64,000 nucleotides of DNA from Biscogniauxia marginata. Its lineage: Eukaryota; Ascomycota; Sordariomycetes; Xylariales; Xylariaceae. The stretch spans positions 124,001 to 188,000 of the forward strand of contig MU404079.1 in the NCBI GenBank assembly GCA_022695795.1, read 5' to 3'. A program made the translations under genes and the position numbers. Shown one piece after another: positions 34,300 through 48,599 of the stretch; position 1 is the stretch's first letter, and every line of letters begins with the position of its first letter. The notes under the pieces are model-generated. The model saw only the letters and a list, made by a program, of their open reading frames with translations, had not been told where the DNA came from and did not search any database.

Positions 34300-37200
34300 A
34301 ATAAAAAAACAATAATTAATAAGTTTTTAAACGAAAGCTTTAAGTCTTTTTACGGTATAACAAAAACGTTTAAAAAAACCAATACAAGAATCTATTATAG
34401 TTATAGCTAAAAAAGAGCCATAAAAGGACATTTTAAAAGCTTAATAAGAAGAATCATTTAAAGAAGAAAAAAAAGAGGAGAAAGAAACACTTAAAAGAGA
34501 AAACAAACAAGCAAAATAACCCTTACCTCTTAAAAATAAGTAACTACTTTTAAACAATAGCGACCTTAACAGCTTTAACAAGAAAAACAATATAACGACC
34601 CCCGATATAAAAAGTTTTAAACTTATTACACCTAGCAAATATAATGGGTTAAGCGATTTAAAGGGATTTTTAATTTAAGCTGGAATCTATTTACGGTTTT
34701 ATTATAAAACGATTATTACTAAGAAATAAAAGGTTTTTATAATATTTTAACTCCTCGCTAGAACCGCCTTAACCTGGTTTTAACCAGTATTAAAAGATTA
34801 TCTAGAAAACGGATTAAACGCTTAAGAAAACACGAAAAAAGTCTTTAAAAATTATAAGGAGTTTGAAAAATAACTTAAGTCTATATTTAACAATTTAATC
34901 CTTAAGTAATAAGCCGAAGCTCGACTTTATAAACTACGATAAGATAAAAAGGCTTTAAATTACGTTATTAAGTTTAAGAAACTCGCAAGTTAATTATAAT
35001 TACTTATTAAAAGCCTATATTACTTGTTTTATTAAGAATTAAAAGACTATATAAAGAATAAGTTATATAAAATAAACCTATATAAAGAAAAAAACCCAGG
35101 AAAGTTTAATAACTACGTTATAATAGTAATTGCTATTAATAACGAGAACTTTGAACGGTATCTTGAAAAGAAAAAAACGGTATAACGAAAGAATGGCGAT
35201 TAGCTAAAAAAAGGAAATCATAAAAGCGGTGCCGGAACCAGGAAAGGCACTAGAACTAAGTTAAACCCTATTAAAATCAACGTTATTTAAAAGAAATAAA
35301 AAAACGAGATAAATTAATTATTAAGTATTTTAACTGCAAAAAAAAAGGACATTATAAAAACGAGTACCGAAGTCCTAAGAAATAGGAATTAAGAACAAAA
35401 GGGATTCCTTAACCCGAGAAAAGAGTCGCCGAGGCAAGGGTTTAATTTAAAAATAACGAAAAAATAAATCAAGTATTTATTATTAATATTATTAAGGTAG
35501 AAAAGATCGAAAAGGCCTTTATAAAAGGAGTTTATAGATCTTATTAAATTAATTGTAAGAATTGTTTAAAGGATAACCACTTATATTTAAAATATTTTAT
35601 ATTAAAATAAACTAAATAAAAATATAACGAAGGCGAATTGCTATACGAGTATAATAATTATAAGCTAGGATACGACTTAAGAATTAAGTTGAACTATAAT
35701 GATTTATATTAAAGCCATTATAATAATAATAAATGCGAAACCTATTAAGGAAAAAGCTAGCATAATAACTTAAACTAAAGGTTTTATATAAATAATAATT
35801 ATAATGTTTATTAAAACTTAAAAGAACATATATCGTTATATTAAAGCTTTTATATTAACGACGCTTATTAAATATATAAAAGTTTTAAAGATAAAGCCGG
35901 TTATTATTCTTAAAAACTAAAAAGTAACGACACAAAAGAAAATAAGTGTATTTATAATAATACCCCATAATAGCTACATTTTCTTTAAATATGTTATTTT
36001 TACCCCGGTTCCGAAAGAAGTAACGAAGTAATTACTAAGAGTTATATGTGTTACATCTCGGTACTATGCGACGTACACGACTTACTCGGAGCAGGTTTCG
36101 AAAAAGATAAAATTAAAGAAGAATTATAAGAATTATAAAAAGGATTACATTTTTCATAATGGCTCGAAAAACGAATTAAATACGACACCGGTTTATTTAG
36201 CTTTATAGAAAAACACTTAATAAAGTAATAAGCAAAAACACATACGATTAAACGGGGCTATAAACGAATCACTAAAATATACCTTAAAAAAAGAGGAAAG
36301 TTTCTAAAAATTAATATAAACCTAAAAAGAAATATTAAGATATTTTTAGTAAGTAAATTTAGTAATTATTCGTTTTATTCGAAAATAATTTAAAACTTCA
36401 AAAAATTCCGAGTTAATAAAATAGACTTGAGTTATAAAAAGGCCCTCGAAAAAAAATTAAAGTTTTAATATATAAGGTTTTATATAAAGGATAAACCTTT
36501 TACCCCTTTATTGCGTAAAGGGTAATTAAAGAGATTATCTAAGTAATAATTACTAGAAACACGCTTTTATAAAAGCCTAAGAATAAAAAGATATCCGGGT
36601 TATAACAATTAAAAGAAAACCAAAAAAGAAGGGACGTGGAAAACCAAAAAACGGTAAAGGCTCTCGCTAGTAAGGCAGCGAGAAGCTATAAATAATAAAT
36701 CTTTATATAAAGTTTAGTTAAGACTTAATAACACTATTATAACTAGAGTTAAGTATAATGAAAAAAAGTATAAAGCCTTAATAAATTTAAGAGCAAACAA
36801 AAGCTATGTCTTAACAAAAATAGCTTAAAAAAATAAAATATTATAAATATATAAATAAAATCTATATAGGTTATAAAACTTTAAAAGAAATATATTTAGT
36901 TACGAGAATAATAAGGTATTAAGAGAAATAATTCCTTTCTCGGTAATTATTTAAAAACATTTTAAACAAGTCATTCTTGACATTACACACATATTAAATC
37001 ATGATATGATCTTAAGAATGAATTAGCTTAAAAAAAGTAATCCACGAATAAATTTCGAGATAAACACGCTTTATTAAAATTAAAAACAAAAGGAGTTAAC
37101 CACTACGGGTTACGAGATAAGTACCGCAAGTGACTTTAAAGAAATAAATATAAAAACGAAACATATCGCTTATATAATTCGAGTAACCAAGCCTAAAAAT

Positions 37201-40150
37201 CTAACAAAAAGAATACCGCGTAAGTACTTCCGTTTTTATAAATTATTTAAAAATAAAATAAAAAAAGAATTATTAAAACATAATTAGTAAAATCACTAAA
37301 TTTACTTTAAAGAAGGAAAATAACTAAAATTATTCCTAGTATATTTTATAAATCAGGAAAAACAAAGAGCACTATAAAAAGGAATCCAGGAGGATCTTAA
37401 TAAAGGATATATTCGAGAATTAAAATCCTCGTCAAGATACCCGGCAATTATAATACCTAAAATTAATAAAAACGGGAAGTAATATATCGATAAAAAGGAA
37501 ACTTAATGTAGCGACGAGTAATTAATTATTAACACCTTAATAAAATAACCAAGAAAAACGGATATTTATTACTATTAATAAAACTCATAAAAAAACAAAT
37601 TAATAAGATTTAAATCTTTATAGCACTAAATCTTCGCGATAGTTATTATATAATTAAAATGATTAAGGAACACGAATAATATATAGCTTTTTAAATAATA
37701 CATAAATATTATAAGTATAAAGTTATGCTATTTAGACTTATTAACGCACTCGCTACATTTTAACACATAATTATAACAGTTTTTCGCAAGTTTTTAAACA
37801 AATTTGTATTTATTTATCTAAATAATATACTAATTTACTTAAAAAACAAGAAAAAGCATAAGAAACATATAAAGCAAATGTTAAAAGCCTTAAAAAAGGT
37901 AAACTTACTTATTTATTCGACTAAAAGTGAATAGCATGTTAAAAAACTAAACTATTTAAGGTTTATAATAAGTCCAGGAGAAATTCGCATTTAAAAAGGA
38001 AAAATAGCAATAATTAAGAATTAGCTAGAACCTAAGAATATTATAAACGTATATGCATTTCTTGGCTTTGTTAATTATATTAAATAACCCATTAAAGATT
38101 TTAAGCGTATTGTTAAACCATTAACGGAATTAATCACCTTAACAAAAACAAGAAAGGCTTTCTATTTCACTAAAAAAGCTAAACAAGCTTTTTAACAATT
38201 AAAAGAAGTTATAACTAGTAAGGTTATATGTAAACTTTTAAACGAAAATAAAAAGAAACGACTAAAGATAAACACCTTAAATTTCGCTATTAAAGCAATC
38301 CTAGAGTAATTAAAAGATAATGAGAAATGGTACCTAGTCGCATACCTATTTAAAGCACTATATAGCGCTAAATTAAACTATTAAATTTATAATAAGGAAC
38401 TATTAACAATTATCAAAGCACTAAAGGAATAAAAACTATGGCTTAGCGAAACCAAGAAACCTATTAATATCTATTTAAATCATAAGAACTTTACACGATT
38501 TATAACAACATAAACGCTTAATTAAAAACATAAGCGTTAAATGATTTTCTTGTTCAAGTTTAATTTTAAAATTTAACATATTAAAGGAAAGGAAAATATT
38601 TAAATAGATCTTTTTAGTAAAAGGGGAGATTATAAATTAAAAATTAATAAAAGAGATGTCTAGATATTTAAATAACAAAATAACGGATTAGTTATATTAA
38701 CTTATATGCGAATCAACATAAGAAACTAGAAATAACGGTTTAAAAAAAATTACAGTTAAAAAGAAAAACAATTACAGTTTTAGCAAGGATTTAACGACGA
38801 ACTTCTCTCGTATAAGGAAAAGGTATACGTATTAAAACGAGTATAAAACGAATTCGTCAAAGAATTTCACGAACATCCTTTACACGGCCACCAAAGAATT
38901 TTTAAAACAATAAAATGACTTTAAAAAGAATTCAACTTTCTAGGAATACAACAAACAATTAAAAGAATTATAAAGAATTATAATATTTATAATAAGGCTA
39001 AAGCATCACGATATAAACCATACGGATTATTATAATTAACCTAAATACCTAATAAAGCATGGAATATAATTACATGGGATTTCGTAGTGAAACTTCTAGA
39101 GTTAAAAGATCCTACTATAGGAGTCCCTTATAACAGCATATAAGTAATCATTAATAGACTCACGAAATACGCCTACTTCTTACCATTCAACGAATCAAGC
39201 ATAGCAAAATAGCTAGTTTTTAGCTTCTTAAAAATACGTCAGCAAACATGGACTATTAAAACGCGTTATTTCAGACAAAGACAAGTTATTTACGTTAAAA
39301 TTTTGGACTAGCTTAATAAAACGAATAAGAATTAAACAAAAATTGTTTATAACGTATTACCCCTAGACAAACGGGCAAATAAAAAGACTAAACCAAATAA
39401 TGAAATAATATTTACGAAGCTATATTAACTAGGAAATAAACAACTAAGTAAAGTTGCTATTAATAACCTAAATAACATATAACACTTCGATTAATAAAGA
39501 TATAAAGATATCACCACACAAGGCAATATACAAGTAAAAAGCAGAAATTTAAAAACAACCGATTAAACTCATAAAAACACCAAAAATCGAAATAAAGGCC
39601 TCAAGAGTAAAAGTACTATCCGAAAAGATTTAAGTAATATAATAACGGCTATAAAAAGAATTATAGTTTATTTAAAACAAAATAATAAAATATTATAATA
39701 AAAAAAATTAAAGGACCAATTCTTAAAAGAGGAGACATAATTTATTTACTTCGTTAACGACAAAGCGTAACATTAAAAATACCTTAAATTAAAATAAAGC
39801 GACCTAGCGAAAAATTTAAATTCAAGAAATTAAGATTATATAAAATCAAAGAAGTTATTTCGAAAATTAATTACAAGTTAATACTATTAAAAAGATCTAA
39901 AATACATTTTATATTTTATATTTCGCTTTTAAAACTAGCATTAAATAACGTTATGCTAAAAAACCAATTAAAATTTAAGGAAAACCCTAATAAGTACAAA
40001 GTAAAAAAAATACTAAACTTAAAACGGGTCGGAAATTAATTACAATATTTTGTTAAATAAGAAAGTTACCCACCCGAGAAAAATACTTAAGAACCACTTA
40101 AACATTTAAAGAATTTAATAAATAAACTTAAGAACTTTCACCGCTAGAAC
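34300..40150 (+). pseudogene. gag-pol of element 3 (degenerate)
   Basis: Same domain order as element 1, with better preserved gag in places. All open stretches are shorter than about 60 codons. Gln-to-stop, Cys-to-Tyr and Asp-to-Asn changes predominate. Confidence 0.8.
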
Positions 40151-40478
40151 CTAGATCGCCTAGGGGAATTTAAGGACCCGGGTCGTGACCTAGTTAAGAC
40201 TAGTCGAAAAAGGGGAAAACCTTCGAAATAAGCACGCCTTACCCGGATGTAAGTTAACATAACGATTTTTTCGTGTTTTATTACTCTTTAAAAAAACGCT
40301 ACTATTTAGTTATAACACGTTTTTATTTCTTTAACTTTTTTAAACTTTAATAATTATAATAAATCATTTTTATTTTACGCTTTTTAAAAAAGTTTTATTG
40401 TTTTTATAAACGAATTAAACGAGAAATAGCTATTTGTATTTCTTTTTATTAACATTTTAATTCGTTTTAATGTTTTTG

Positions 40479-40682
40479 TTAAAGCTTTAATAAGAGCCCC
40501 TTCGCCACTAGTTCCTCCCTGTTTAAACGTTCTTTCTCACGCGAAATGTTTTGCATAAATAAAAGAGATATTTCGTTACCTCCATAATTACGATTATTAA
40601 CCTCTAGACATTCCCCATATCGAGAACAGCCCTTTACCATCCTGCATACTAGTCCCTTTTCGGTATAATGATCGCAAGGCAT
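40479..40682 (-). pseudogene. Antisense Cys-rich/coiled-coil frame of element 3
   Basis: Starting at the ATG at 40682: MPCDHYTEKGLVCRMVKG, CSRYGECLEVNN, then SREKERLNREELVAKGLLL before a stop. The Cys spacing parallels the 31048 frame, with two Cys apparently turned into Tyr (TGT to TAT). It lies between the chromodomain and the 3' LTR on the strand opposite to gag-pol. Confidence 0.5.
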
Positions 40683-40852
40683 AATTTTAAAACTAAACAA
40701 GAAAATAGCTATAATATTATTCTTTTAGTAGTTTATAAACGATTTCTTTTTTGCTAATAAAAAAGAATTTTTTAAACATCACGATTAAATATAATAATAA
40801 AAAAAGAAATAAAATTAGTTTTTAAAATAAAAACAATAAAAACGAGAAATAG

Positions 40853-41278
40853 TATTACGAATTAAAAAGTAATTTTATTTTTAGACGTTATTACGTGTTA
40901 ATTATGTAACCTTTATCTTAATTATCTATTACTATGAAGAAATAATCGAAAAAAGGCCCACACATTATTTATTAAAATTAATAAATAATACGGAGAACTA
41001 GGAGGTGCGCTAAATAATAGTCTTAAGAGATATTTATATAAATAAATCGGAATCTCCTTATGTATTTAATCATTTTTTCTAGTTTTTTAGCTATTAATCT
41101 AAGATTATAGTCACTCTTTAATACTATAGTGAGAGTACCTTGAAACCTCTCTAACGAACATAACATTATAAATCAATTAAACTAATCTCAACCCACTGTT
41201 ACCTTTAAATCAAGAAAACCTAGTACATACTCACCTGTGAAGTCAGCTGACTAGGAACACACAGGGAGGTTCGTCACA
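40853..41278 (+). repeat. 3' LTR of element 3
   Basis: 426 bp. The inner half is RIP-converted; the outer ~200 bp are nearly unmutated. Confidence 0.92.
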
Positions 41279-44200
41279 TTAAATAAATAAATAGGTTTAC
41301 TTTTTCTAGGGTTTTTAACACTTATTTTATATATTTTTTATATTCCTTTTTACTTTTTAAATAAATTAGTATATTATTTAAATAAACGAATACAAATTTA
41401 TCTAGAAACTTATAAAGGATTATTATAATCATATATTAAAATGTAATAAATACGTTAATAAGTCTAAATAGTATAATTTTATACTTATAATATCCTTTAG
41501 CTATTTTAATTATATAATATCCATCGCGAAGGTCTAGTGTTATAAAGATTTAAGCCTTACTAATTTGTCTTTTTATAAGTTTTATTAGTAGTAACAAGTA
41601 TCCGTTTTTCTTGGTTATTTCATTAAAATGTCGATAATTAATTACTCGTCGCCATACTAGGTTTCCTTCTTTATTAACACGTTACTTCTCGTCTTTATCG
41701 ATTTTAAGTACTATAATTACCGGGTATTCTAACGAGGATTTTAATTTTTAAATATATCCTTTATTAAATTCCTTTTAAATTCCTTTTTATAATACTCTTT
41801 ATTTTTCCTGATTTATAAGATATACTAAAAATAGTTTTAATTATTTTCCTTCCTTAAAGTAAATTTAATAATTTTATTAACTATGTTTTAATAATTCTTT
41901 TTTTGTTTTATCTTTAAACAATTTGTAGAAACGGAGGTACTTATATAATACTTTTTTCGTTAGATTTTTAAGTTTAATTACTTAAATTATATAAGTAATA
42001 TATTTCGTTTTTATATTCGTTTCTTTAGAGTTACTTGCGATACTTATCTCGTAACCCGTAATAGTTAACTTCTCTTGTTTTTAATCTTAATAAAGCGTGT
42101 TTATCTCGAAATTTATTCGTGAATTACTTTTTTTAAGTCAATTTATTTCTAGCATTATATCGTGACCTAATATATATATAATATCAAAAATGACTTATTT
42201 AAAATGTCTTTAAATAGTTATTAAAAGAGGGATTATTTCTCTTAATATTCTATTATTTTCGTAACTAAATATATATCCTTCGAAATTCCGTAATTAATAT
42301 AAATTTTATTTATATATTTATAGTATTTTGTTTTTTTAAGTTATTTTAGCTAAAATATAACTTCTATTTACTTTTGAGTTTATAAGGGCTTTATACTCCT
42401 TTCCTTTATACTTAACTCTAATTATAATAGTATTATCAAGTTCCAACTAAACTTTATATAAGGACTTGCTATTCATGGCTTCTCGCTGCTTTATTAGCGA
42501 GAGCCCTTGCCGTTTTTTTGGTTTTTCACGCCTTTTCTCTTTCAGGTTTTTTAAAGTTGTTATAACCCAAATGTCCTTTTATTCTTAGGCTTTCATAAGA
42601 GCGTGTTTTTAATAATTATTATTTAAATAATTCTTTTAACTATTCTTTACGTAATAAGGAGTAAAAGGTTTATCTTTTATATAAAACCTTATATATTAAA
42701 ACTTTAATTCCTTTTCGAGAGCCTTTTTATAACTTAAATCTATTTTTTTATTAACTCGAAATTTCTTAAGGTTTTAAATTATTTTTAAATAAAATGTATA
42801 ATCTTTAAGTTCATTTACTAGAAGTAATTCGATGTTTTTTTATAAGTTTATATTAATTTTTAAAAACTTTCCCTTTTTTTTGAGATATGTTTTAACGATT
42901 CGTTTATAACTTAATTTAATTATATGTATTTTTGCTTATTATTTTATTAAGTATTTTCTTACTAAGCCGAATAAACTAGTGTTATACTTAGCTCGTTTTT
43001 CGAGCTATTATAGAAAATGTAGTCCTTTTTATAATTCTCATAATTCGTTCTCAACTTCGTCTTTTTTAAAACCCGCTTTAAACAAGTTATATATATCGTA
43101 TAGTACTAAAATATAACATATACAACCTTTAATAATTACTTCGTTACTTTTTTTAGAACTTAAGTAAAGATAACATGCTTTAAAGTAATATGGCTATCGT
43201 GGGACGTTATCGCAAATATACTTATTTTCTTTTATGTTATTACTTTCTGGTTTTTAAAAATAATAACCAGCTTTATCTTTAAAACTTTTATGCACTTAAT
43301 AAGCGTCGTTAATATAAAAACTCCAATGTAATAATATATGTTTCTTTAAGTTTTAATAAATATCGCAGTTATTATTTATATAAAACCTCTAATTTAAGTT
43401 ATTATGCTAGCTTTTTCCTTAATAGGTTTTATACTTATCGTCGTTATAATGGCTTTAATGTAACTTATTATAGTTTAACTTAATTCCTAAGTCATATTTT
43501 AATTTATAATTATTATATTTATACGATAATTCGTTTTCGTTATATCTTTATTTAACTTATTTTAATATAAAATATTTTAAGTATAAGTAATTATTCTTTA
43601 AATAGTCTTTATAGTTAATTTAATAATATTTATAAATTTCTTTTATAAAGATTTCCTTATTTTTCTTTACTTTAATAATAGTAATAATAAATACTTAGTT
43701 TATTTCCTTATTATTTTCGAAATAAATTCTCGCTTTAAAAGTTCTTTTCTTAAGTTAAGGAATCCCTCTTATTTTTAATTCTTGTTTCTTAAGACTTTGG
43801 TACTCGTTTTTATAATATCCTTTCTTTTTATAGTTAAAACATTTAATAATTAATTTATTTTGTTTTTTTTGCTTCTTTTAAGCAACGTTAATTTTAATAA
43901 GGTTTAACTTAGTTCTAGTGCCTTTTCTAGTTCCGGCACCGCTTTTGTGATTTCCTCCTTTTAGCTAATTGCTATTCCTTTGTTATACCGTTTTTTTCTT
44001 TTTAAAATACCGTTCGAAGTTTTCGTTATTAATGATAATTACTATTATAACGTAGTTATTAAACTTTCCTAGGTTCCTTTTTTTATATAAGTTTATTTTA
44101 TATAACTTATCCTTTATATGGTTTTTTAGTTTTTAATAAAATAAGTAATATAAGCTCTCGATAAGTAATTATAACTAACTTGCGAGTTTTTTAAACTTAA

Positions 44201-44989
44201 TAACATAATTTAAAGCTTTTTTATTTTGTCGTAATTTATAAAGTTAAGCTTTAACTTGTTATTTAAGAATTAAATTGCTAAATATAAATCTAAGTTGTTT
44301 TTTAAATTCTTTATAATCCTTAAAGACTTTTTTTATGTCATTTTAGGTATTTAATCCGTTTTTTAAATAATCTTTTAATATTGGTTAAAACCAGGTTAAG
44401 GCAGTTCCGACGAGGAGCTAAGATACTGTAAAAACCTTTTATTCCTTAATAATAATCGTTTCGTGATAGAACTATAAATAGATTCCGGCTTAAATTAAAA
44501 ATCCTTTTAAATCGCTTAACTCATTATATTTATTAAATATAATTAGTTTAAAACCTTTTATATCGAGAGTTGTTATATTATTTTTATCGTTTAAGTTATT
44601 AAGGTCGTTATCGTTTAAAGATAATTTCAATTACTTGTTTTTAAGAGGTAAGGGTTGTTTTGCTTATTTATTTTCTTTTTTAGGTGTTTTTTCTTTTTCT
44701 TCTTTTTCTTTCTTAAATGATTCTTCTTATTAAGCTTTCGAGGTGTCCTCTTATGACTCTTTTTTAGTTATAATTGTAATTAATTTTTATATTGGTTCTT
44801 TTAAACCTTTTTATTATACCGTAAAAGAATTTAAAGTTTTCGTTTGAGAGCTTATTAATTGTTATTCTTTTACTTGTTTTTTTTCTTATTGCCCTTTAGT
44901 TTTAAGGGGCATGCTTGTCTTGAGATAGTTTAATCGAGAGTCCCCTTCTCTTAAACCAATGTTAAGCACTAATTAAGGAGCTATTAAAA
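41279..44989 (-). pseudogene. gag and 5' pol of element 2
   Basis: Read on the minus strand from 44989: leader, gag, zinc knuckle about 43830-43800, protease about 42400, reverse transcriptase N-terminal half down to 41279. Continuous with 33759 once element 3 is removed. RIP stops throughout. Confidence 0.75.
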
Positions 44990-45475
44990 TGTAACGAACC
45001 TCCTTATGTGTTCCTAGTTAGCTGACTTCACAAGTAAGTACGTATTAGGTTTTCTTGATTTAAAAATAATAGTAGGTTAAGATTAATTTAATTGATTTAT
45101 AATGTTATGTTCGTTAAAGAAGTTTCAAGGTATTCTCATTATAATATCAAAAAGTGATTATAGTCTTAAATTAATAGTTAAAAAACGAAAGACTAATTAC
45201 ATAGGAAATTCCAGTTTATTTATACTTATTACTTCTTTCTTGTAGTATGTTGAATATGCCTAAATAAGACTTATTCACTCTTATTCATAATACTGGATTA
45301 CCTTGAATGAGACTTATTCACTCTTATTCACAGTACTGGATTACCTTGGATAAGACTTATCCACCTTTATTCACGTTACGTAATGTTAAATCATTTTCTC
45401 ACATTAAATCGGAACATTCATGATCCGATTTTGATACCCTTATCAACTATTATTAACACTATCTAGTTCGTAACA
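44990..45475 (-). repeat. 5' LTR of element 2
   Basis: 486 bp, TGTAACGAACC to TTCGTAACA. Contains three ~40-bp tandem repeats (ACTTATTCACTCTTATTCA-type, about 45265-45375) in the U3-like part. The right 200 bp are little mutated. The 20-bp length difference from the 3' LTR lies in these repeats. Confidence 0.85.
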
Positions 45476-46721
45476 TAAATATAAAGTAGAAAAAATACTA
45501 GATTTAAAACGGGTTAAAGGTTAATTATAGTATTTTATTAAATAAAAAGGTTACTTACCAAAGAAAAACACTTAAGAACCACTTAAACATTTAAAGAATT
45601 TAACAACTAAGCTTAAGAGCTTTTACCGCTAAAACCTAGATTATTTAAAGGGATCTAAGGACCTAAGTCGTGATCCAGTTATAACTAGTCAAAGAAGGGG
45701 ACAACCTCGGAAGCAACTTTAACCTATTTAGTTAAAAACTACTGTTCGGCTTAAAAATGCTTTTACTCCGCCTTAATACGTTCTTAATTTTTTAATTTAT
45801 CCAGGTTTTAAAATCCACGTCAAATAAATTAGACTTTATGTTTACGTAATTATTTGAATTAACGATTTAACTGCGTAATTTTACTTAATAGTTTTTAAAG
45901 TTATTAAACGGTTACCCGTTTTTCTTAATTTATTTTAAGTTTTTTTTCTAAATGTTTTAAAGAGATTTTAAAGAAACGTGATTACCATTATAAGAGGTGG
46001 TATTAGTCTTGTTACAATTTTAACATTTTTTCCGATCCTTTAATATTTTGCATAATAAGCCCCTCTTAAAATAGCGAATATAAAATATAAGTATGTATCC
46101 AAATTAATTAATAATGGTGGCTAGTTCATGTTGGTATTTGGAGGAATTCCTTTTTTTTAAACCTATTTGTACATTTTTAGTAACATAATAAAATAATATG
46201 ATTAAAATAAAAGGTTACCAAGAAAAGAAGTTTTAAAAACAAAACCATTTAAAGAGGAGATATAATGTTACGACCTAATAAAGGTAAAAGGAATTAAAGT
46301 GATTATATAATTTAAAGGTCACATAACTTTAGAAAGAATTCTCTATTATTTTCTTAAGAATTAAGAAGAATACCAAGATTCTCTATTGTTTTCCTAAGAA
46401 TTAAAGAGAATGCCAAGATTCTCTGTTATTCTCTTGAGAATTAAAGAAAATATAGGTATAACTCCTTATAAAGAATGAAGTATAAATAGATTAGAATTTC
46501 CTACGTATTTAGTTATTCATTTTAGTTCCTTAGCTATTAATCTAAGACTATAGTCACTCTTTAACACTATAATAAGAATACCTTAAAACCTTTCTGACGA
46601 ACAGAATATAGTGAATTACTTGAACCAATCTCAATCCATTATTACCTTTAAATCAAGAAAACCCAGTACGTACTTACCTGTGAAGTCAGCTGACTAGGAA
46701 TCAACAGGGAGGTTCGTCACA
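45476..46721 (+). mobile_element. Element 4: 3' remnant of a Ty3/Gypsy chromovirus
   Basis: Starts inside the chromodomain frame (AAATACTAGATTTAAAACGG at 45497 matches element 1 near 9711), passes an antisense Cys-rich frame (minus, about 46080-45900: RGLLCKILKDRKKC then NCNKTN), and ends with a 3' LTR. Everything upstream of the chromodomain is missing from this window. Confidence 0.82.
46266..46721 (+). repeat. 3' LTR of element 4
   Basis: 456 bp, TGTTACGACC to GGTTCGTCACA, preceded by a purine tract (AAAGAGGAGATATAA). The U3-like part has three ~39-bp tandem repeats (about 46334-46450, GATTCTCTATTATT-type), each with a small AATTCTC/GAGAATT inverted motif. Confidence 0.88.
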
Positions 46722-48599
46722 TAATAGTTATTAAAGCATTAAAAGAATAGGAACTATAGCTTAATAGAACTAAGGAACCTATTAATATTTATTTAAATCA
46801 CAAGAATTTTATATAATTCATAATAACATAAACGCTTAATTAGAGACATAAACATTAAATAATTTTCCTATCCAAGTTTAATTTTAAAATTTATTACATT
46901 TAAGAAAAGGAAAACGTCTAAATAGACTTGCTTAACAAAAAAGGAAATTATAAGTTGAAAATCAATAAAAAAGATATTTAAATGTTTAAATAACAAAATA
47001 ACAAATTAGTTGTATTAATTTACATGCGAATTAACATAAAAAACTAGAAATTACGTTTCAAGGAAAATTACAGTTAAAAAAAAATAATTGCAGTTTTAAC
47101 AAGGATCTAGTAACGAACTCTTTTCGTATAAAGAAAAGGTCTACGTATTAAAACGAGTACAGGACGAATTCGTTAAAGAATTTCATAAACATCCTCTACA
47201 CGGTTACCAAGGAATTTTTAAAACGATAAAACGACTTTAAAAGGAATTCGACTTTCCAAAAATGCGACAAACAATTAAAAGAATTATAAAGAATTATAAC
47301 GTTTATAATAAGGCTAAAGCATTACGACATAAACTATATAAATTATTATAATTAACTTAAATACTTAATAAAACATAGCATATAATTACATGGGATTTTG
47401 TAATGAAACTTCTTAAGTTAAAAGATCTTACTATAAAAGTACCTTATAATAGCATATAAGTAATCGTTAATAAACTTACGAAATATACCTACTTTATACT
47501 ATTTAACGAATTAAGCACAACAAAATAACTAGCTTTTAATTTCTTAAAAAATATATTAATAAATATGAATTACTAAAACGCATTATTTTAAATAGAAATA
47601 AGTTATTTACTTTAAAATTTTAAATAAACTTAATAAAACAAATAAAAATTAAATAAAAGTTATTTATAATGTATTATCCCTAAATAAACGAATAAATAAA
47701 AAAACTAAACCAAACAATAAAATAATATTTACGAAGCTATATTAACTAGGAAATAAATAACTAAATAGAATTATTATTAATAGCTTAAATAACATATAAC
47801 ACTTTAATTAACAAAGATATAAAGATGTCACTACACAAGGCAGTGTATAAGCAGAAAGCGGAAATCCAAAAACAACTAATCAAACTCACGAAAGCACCAA
47901 AAGTCGAAATAAAAGCCCCAAGAGCAAAAGTACTATCTAAAAAGGTTTAAGCAGTATAGCAACGGCTATAGAAAGAATTACAATTTATTTAAGATAAAAT
48001 AACAAAGTATTATAATAAAAAAAGAATTAAAGGACCAATTTTTAAGAAAGGAGATATAGTTTACTTGCTCTGTTAACGATAAAGCATAACATTAAAAACA
48101 CCTTAAATTAAAATAAAACAGCCTAACGAAAAACTTAAGTTTAAAAAATTAGGATTATATAAGATTAAAAAGGTTATTTCGAAAGTTAATTATAAACTAG
48201 TATTATTAAAAAGATCTAGAATATATTTTATATTCCATGTTTTACTTTTAAAATTAACATTAAAAAATACCTTATTAAAAAACCAATTAAAATTTAAGGA
48301 AAACCTTAATAAATACGAAATAAAAAAGATATTAAATTTAAAACGAGTTAAAAGTTAATTATAATATTTTGTTAAATGGGAAGGTTACTTATTTAAGGAG
48401 AACACTTAAAAACCACTTAAACATTTAAAGAATTTAATAGTTAAGCTTAAGAATTTTCACCGTTAGAACCCGGATTAGCTAGGAGAGCCCGAAAATCGGG
48501 ATCCTGGTTTAGAAAGGACAGGTCAAAGGAGGGGACGGCCTCGAAAGCAGTATTAATCTACTTAGCTAGCGAACGCTATTTAGCCTTCAGTTTGGCTTA

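Larger units (their letters stand above)
33760..41278 (+). mobile_element. Element 3: full-length Ty3/Gypsy chromovirus nested in element 2
   Basis: Two 426-bp LTRs (33760-34185 and 40853-41278), 7519 bp in all, and a perfect TTAAA target duplication (33755-33759 and 41279-41283). The element 2 frame resumes directly after it. The internal sequence is closely similar to element 1. Zinc knuckle near 35325-35370 (YFNCKKKGHYKNEY), protease near 36775-36815, reverse transcriptase about 37500-37990, integrase core about 39060-39400, chromodomain about 40000-40130. Heavily RIP-converted with stops throughout. Confidence 0.93.
29943..45475 (-). mobile_element. Element 2: full-length Ty3/Gypsy chromovirus, minus orientation, interrupted twice
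   Basis: Left (3') LTR 29943-30873, split by a solo LTR; right (5') LTR 44990-45475. Its tips are TGTGACGAACC and TTCGTAACA on the right, TTCGTAATA on the left copy. A purine tract (minus strand) abuts 30874. Without inserts it is about 7.54 kb. All domains are readable on the minus strand with stops: gag with zinc knuckle near 43830-43800, protease, reverse transcriptase interrupted by element 3 after position 33759, RNase H, integrase, chromodomain about 31580-31720. The flanking 5-mers (CCTTG left, TAAAT right) do not match, so it is not a clean insertion in its present context. Confidence 0.88.
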
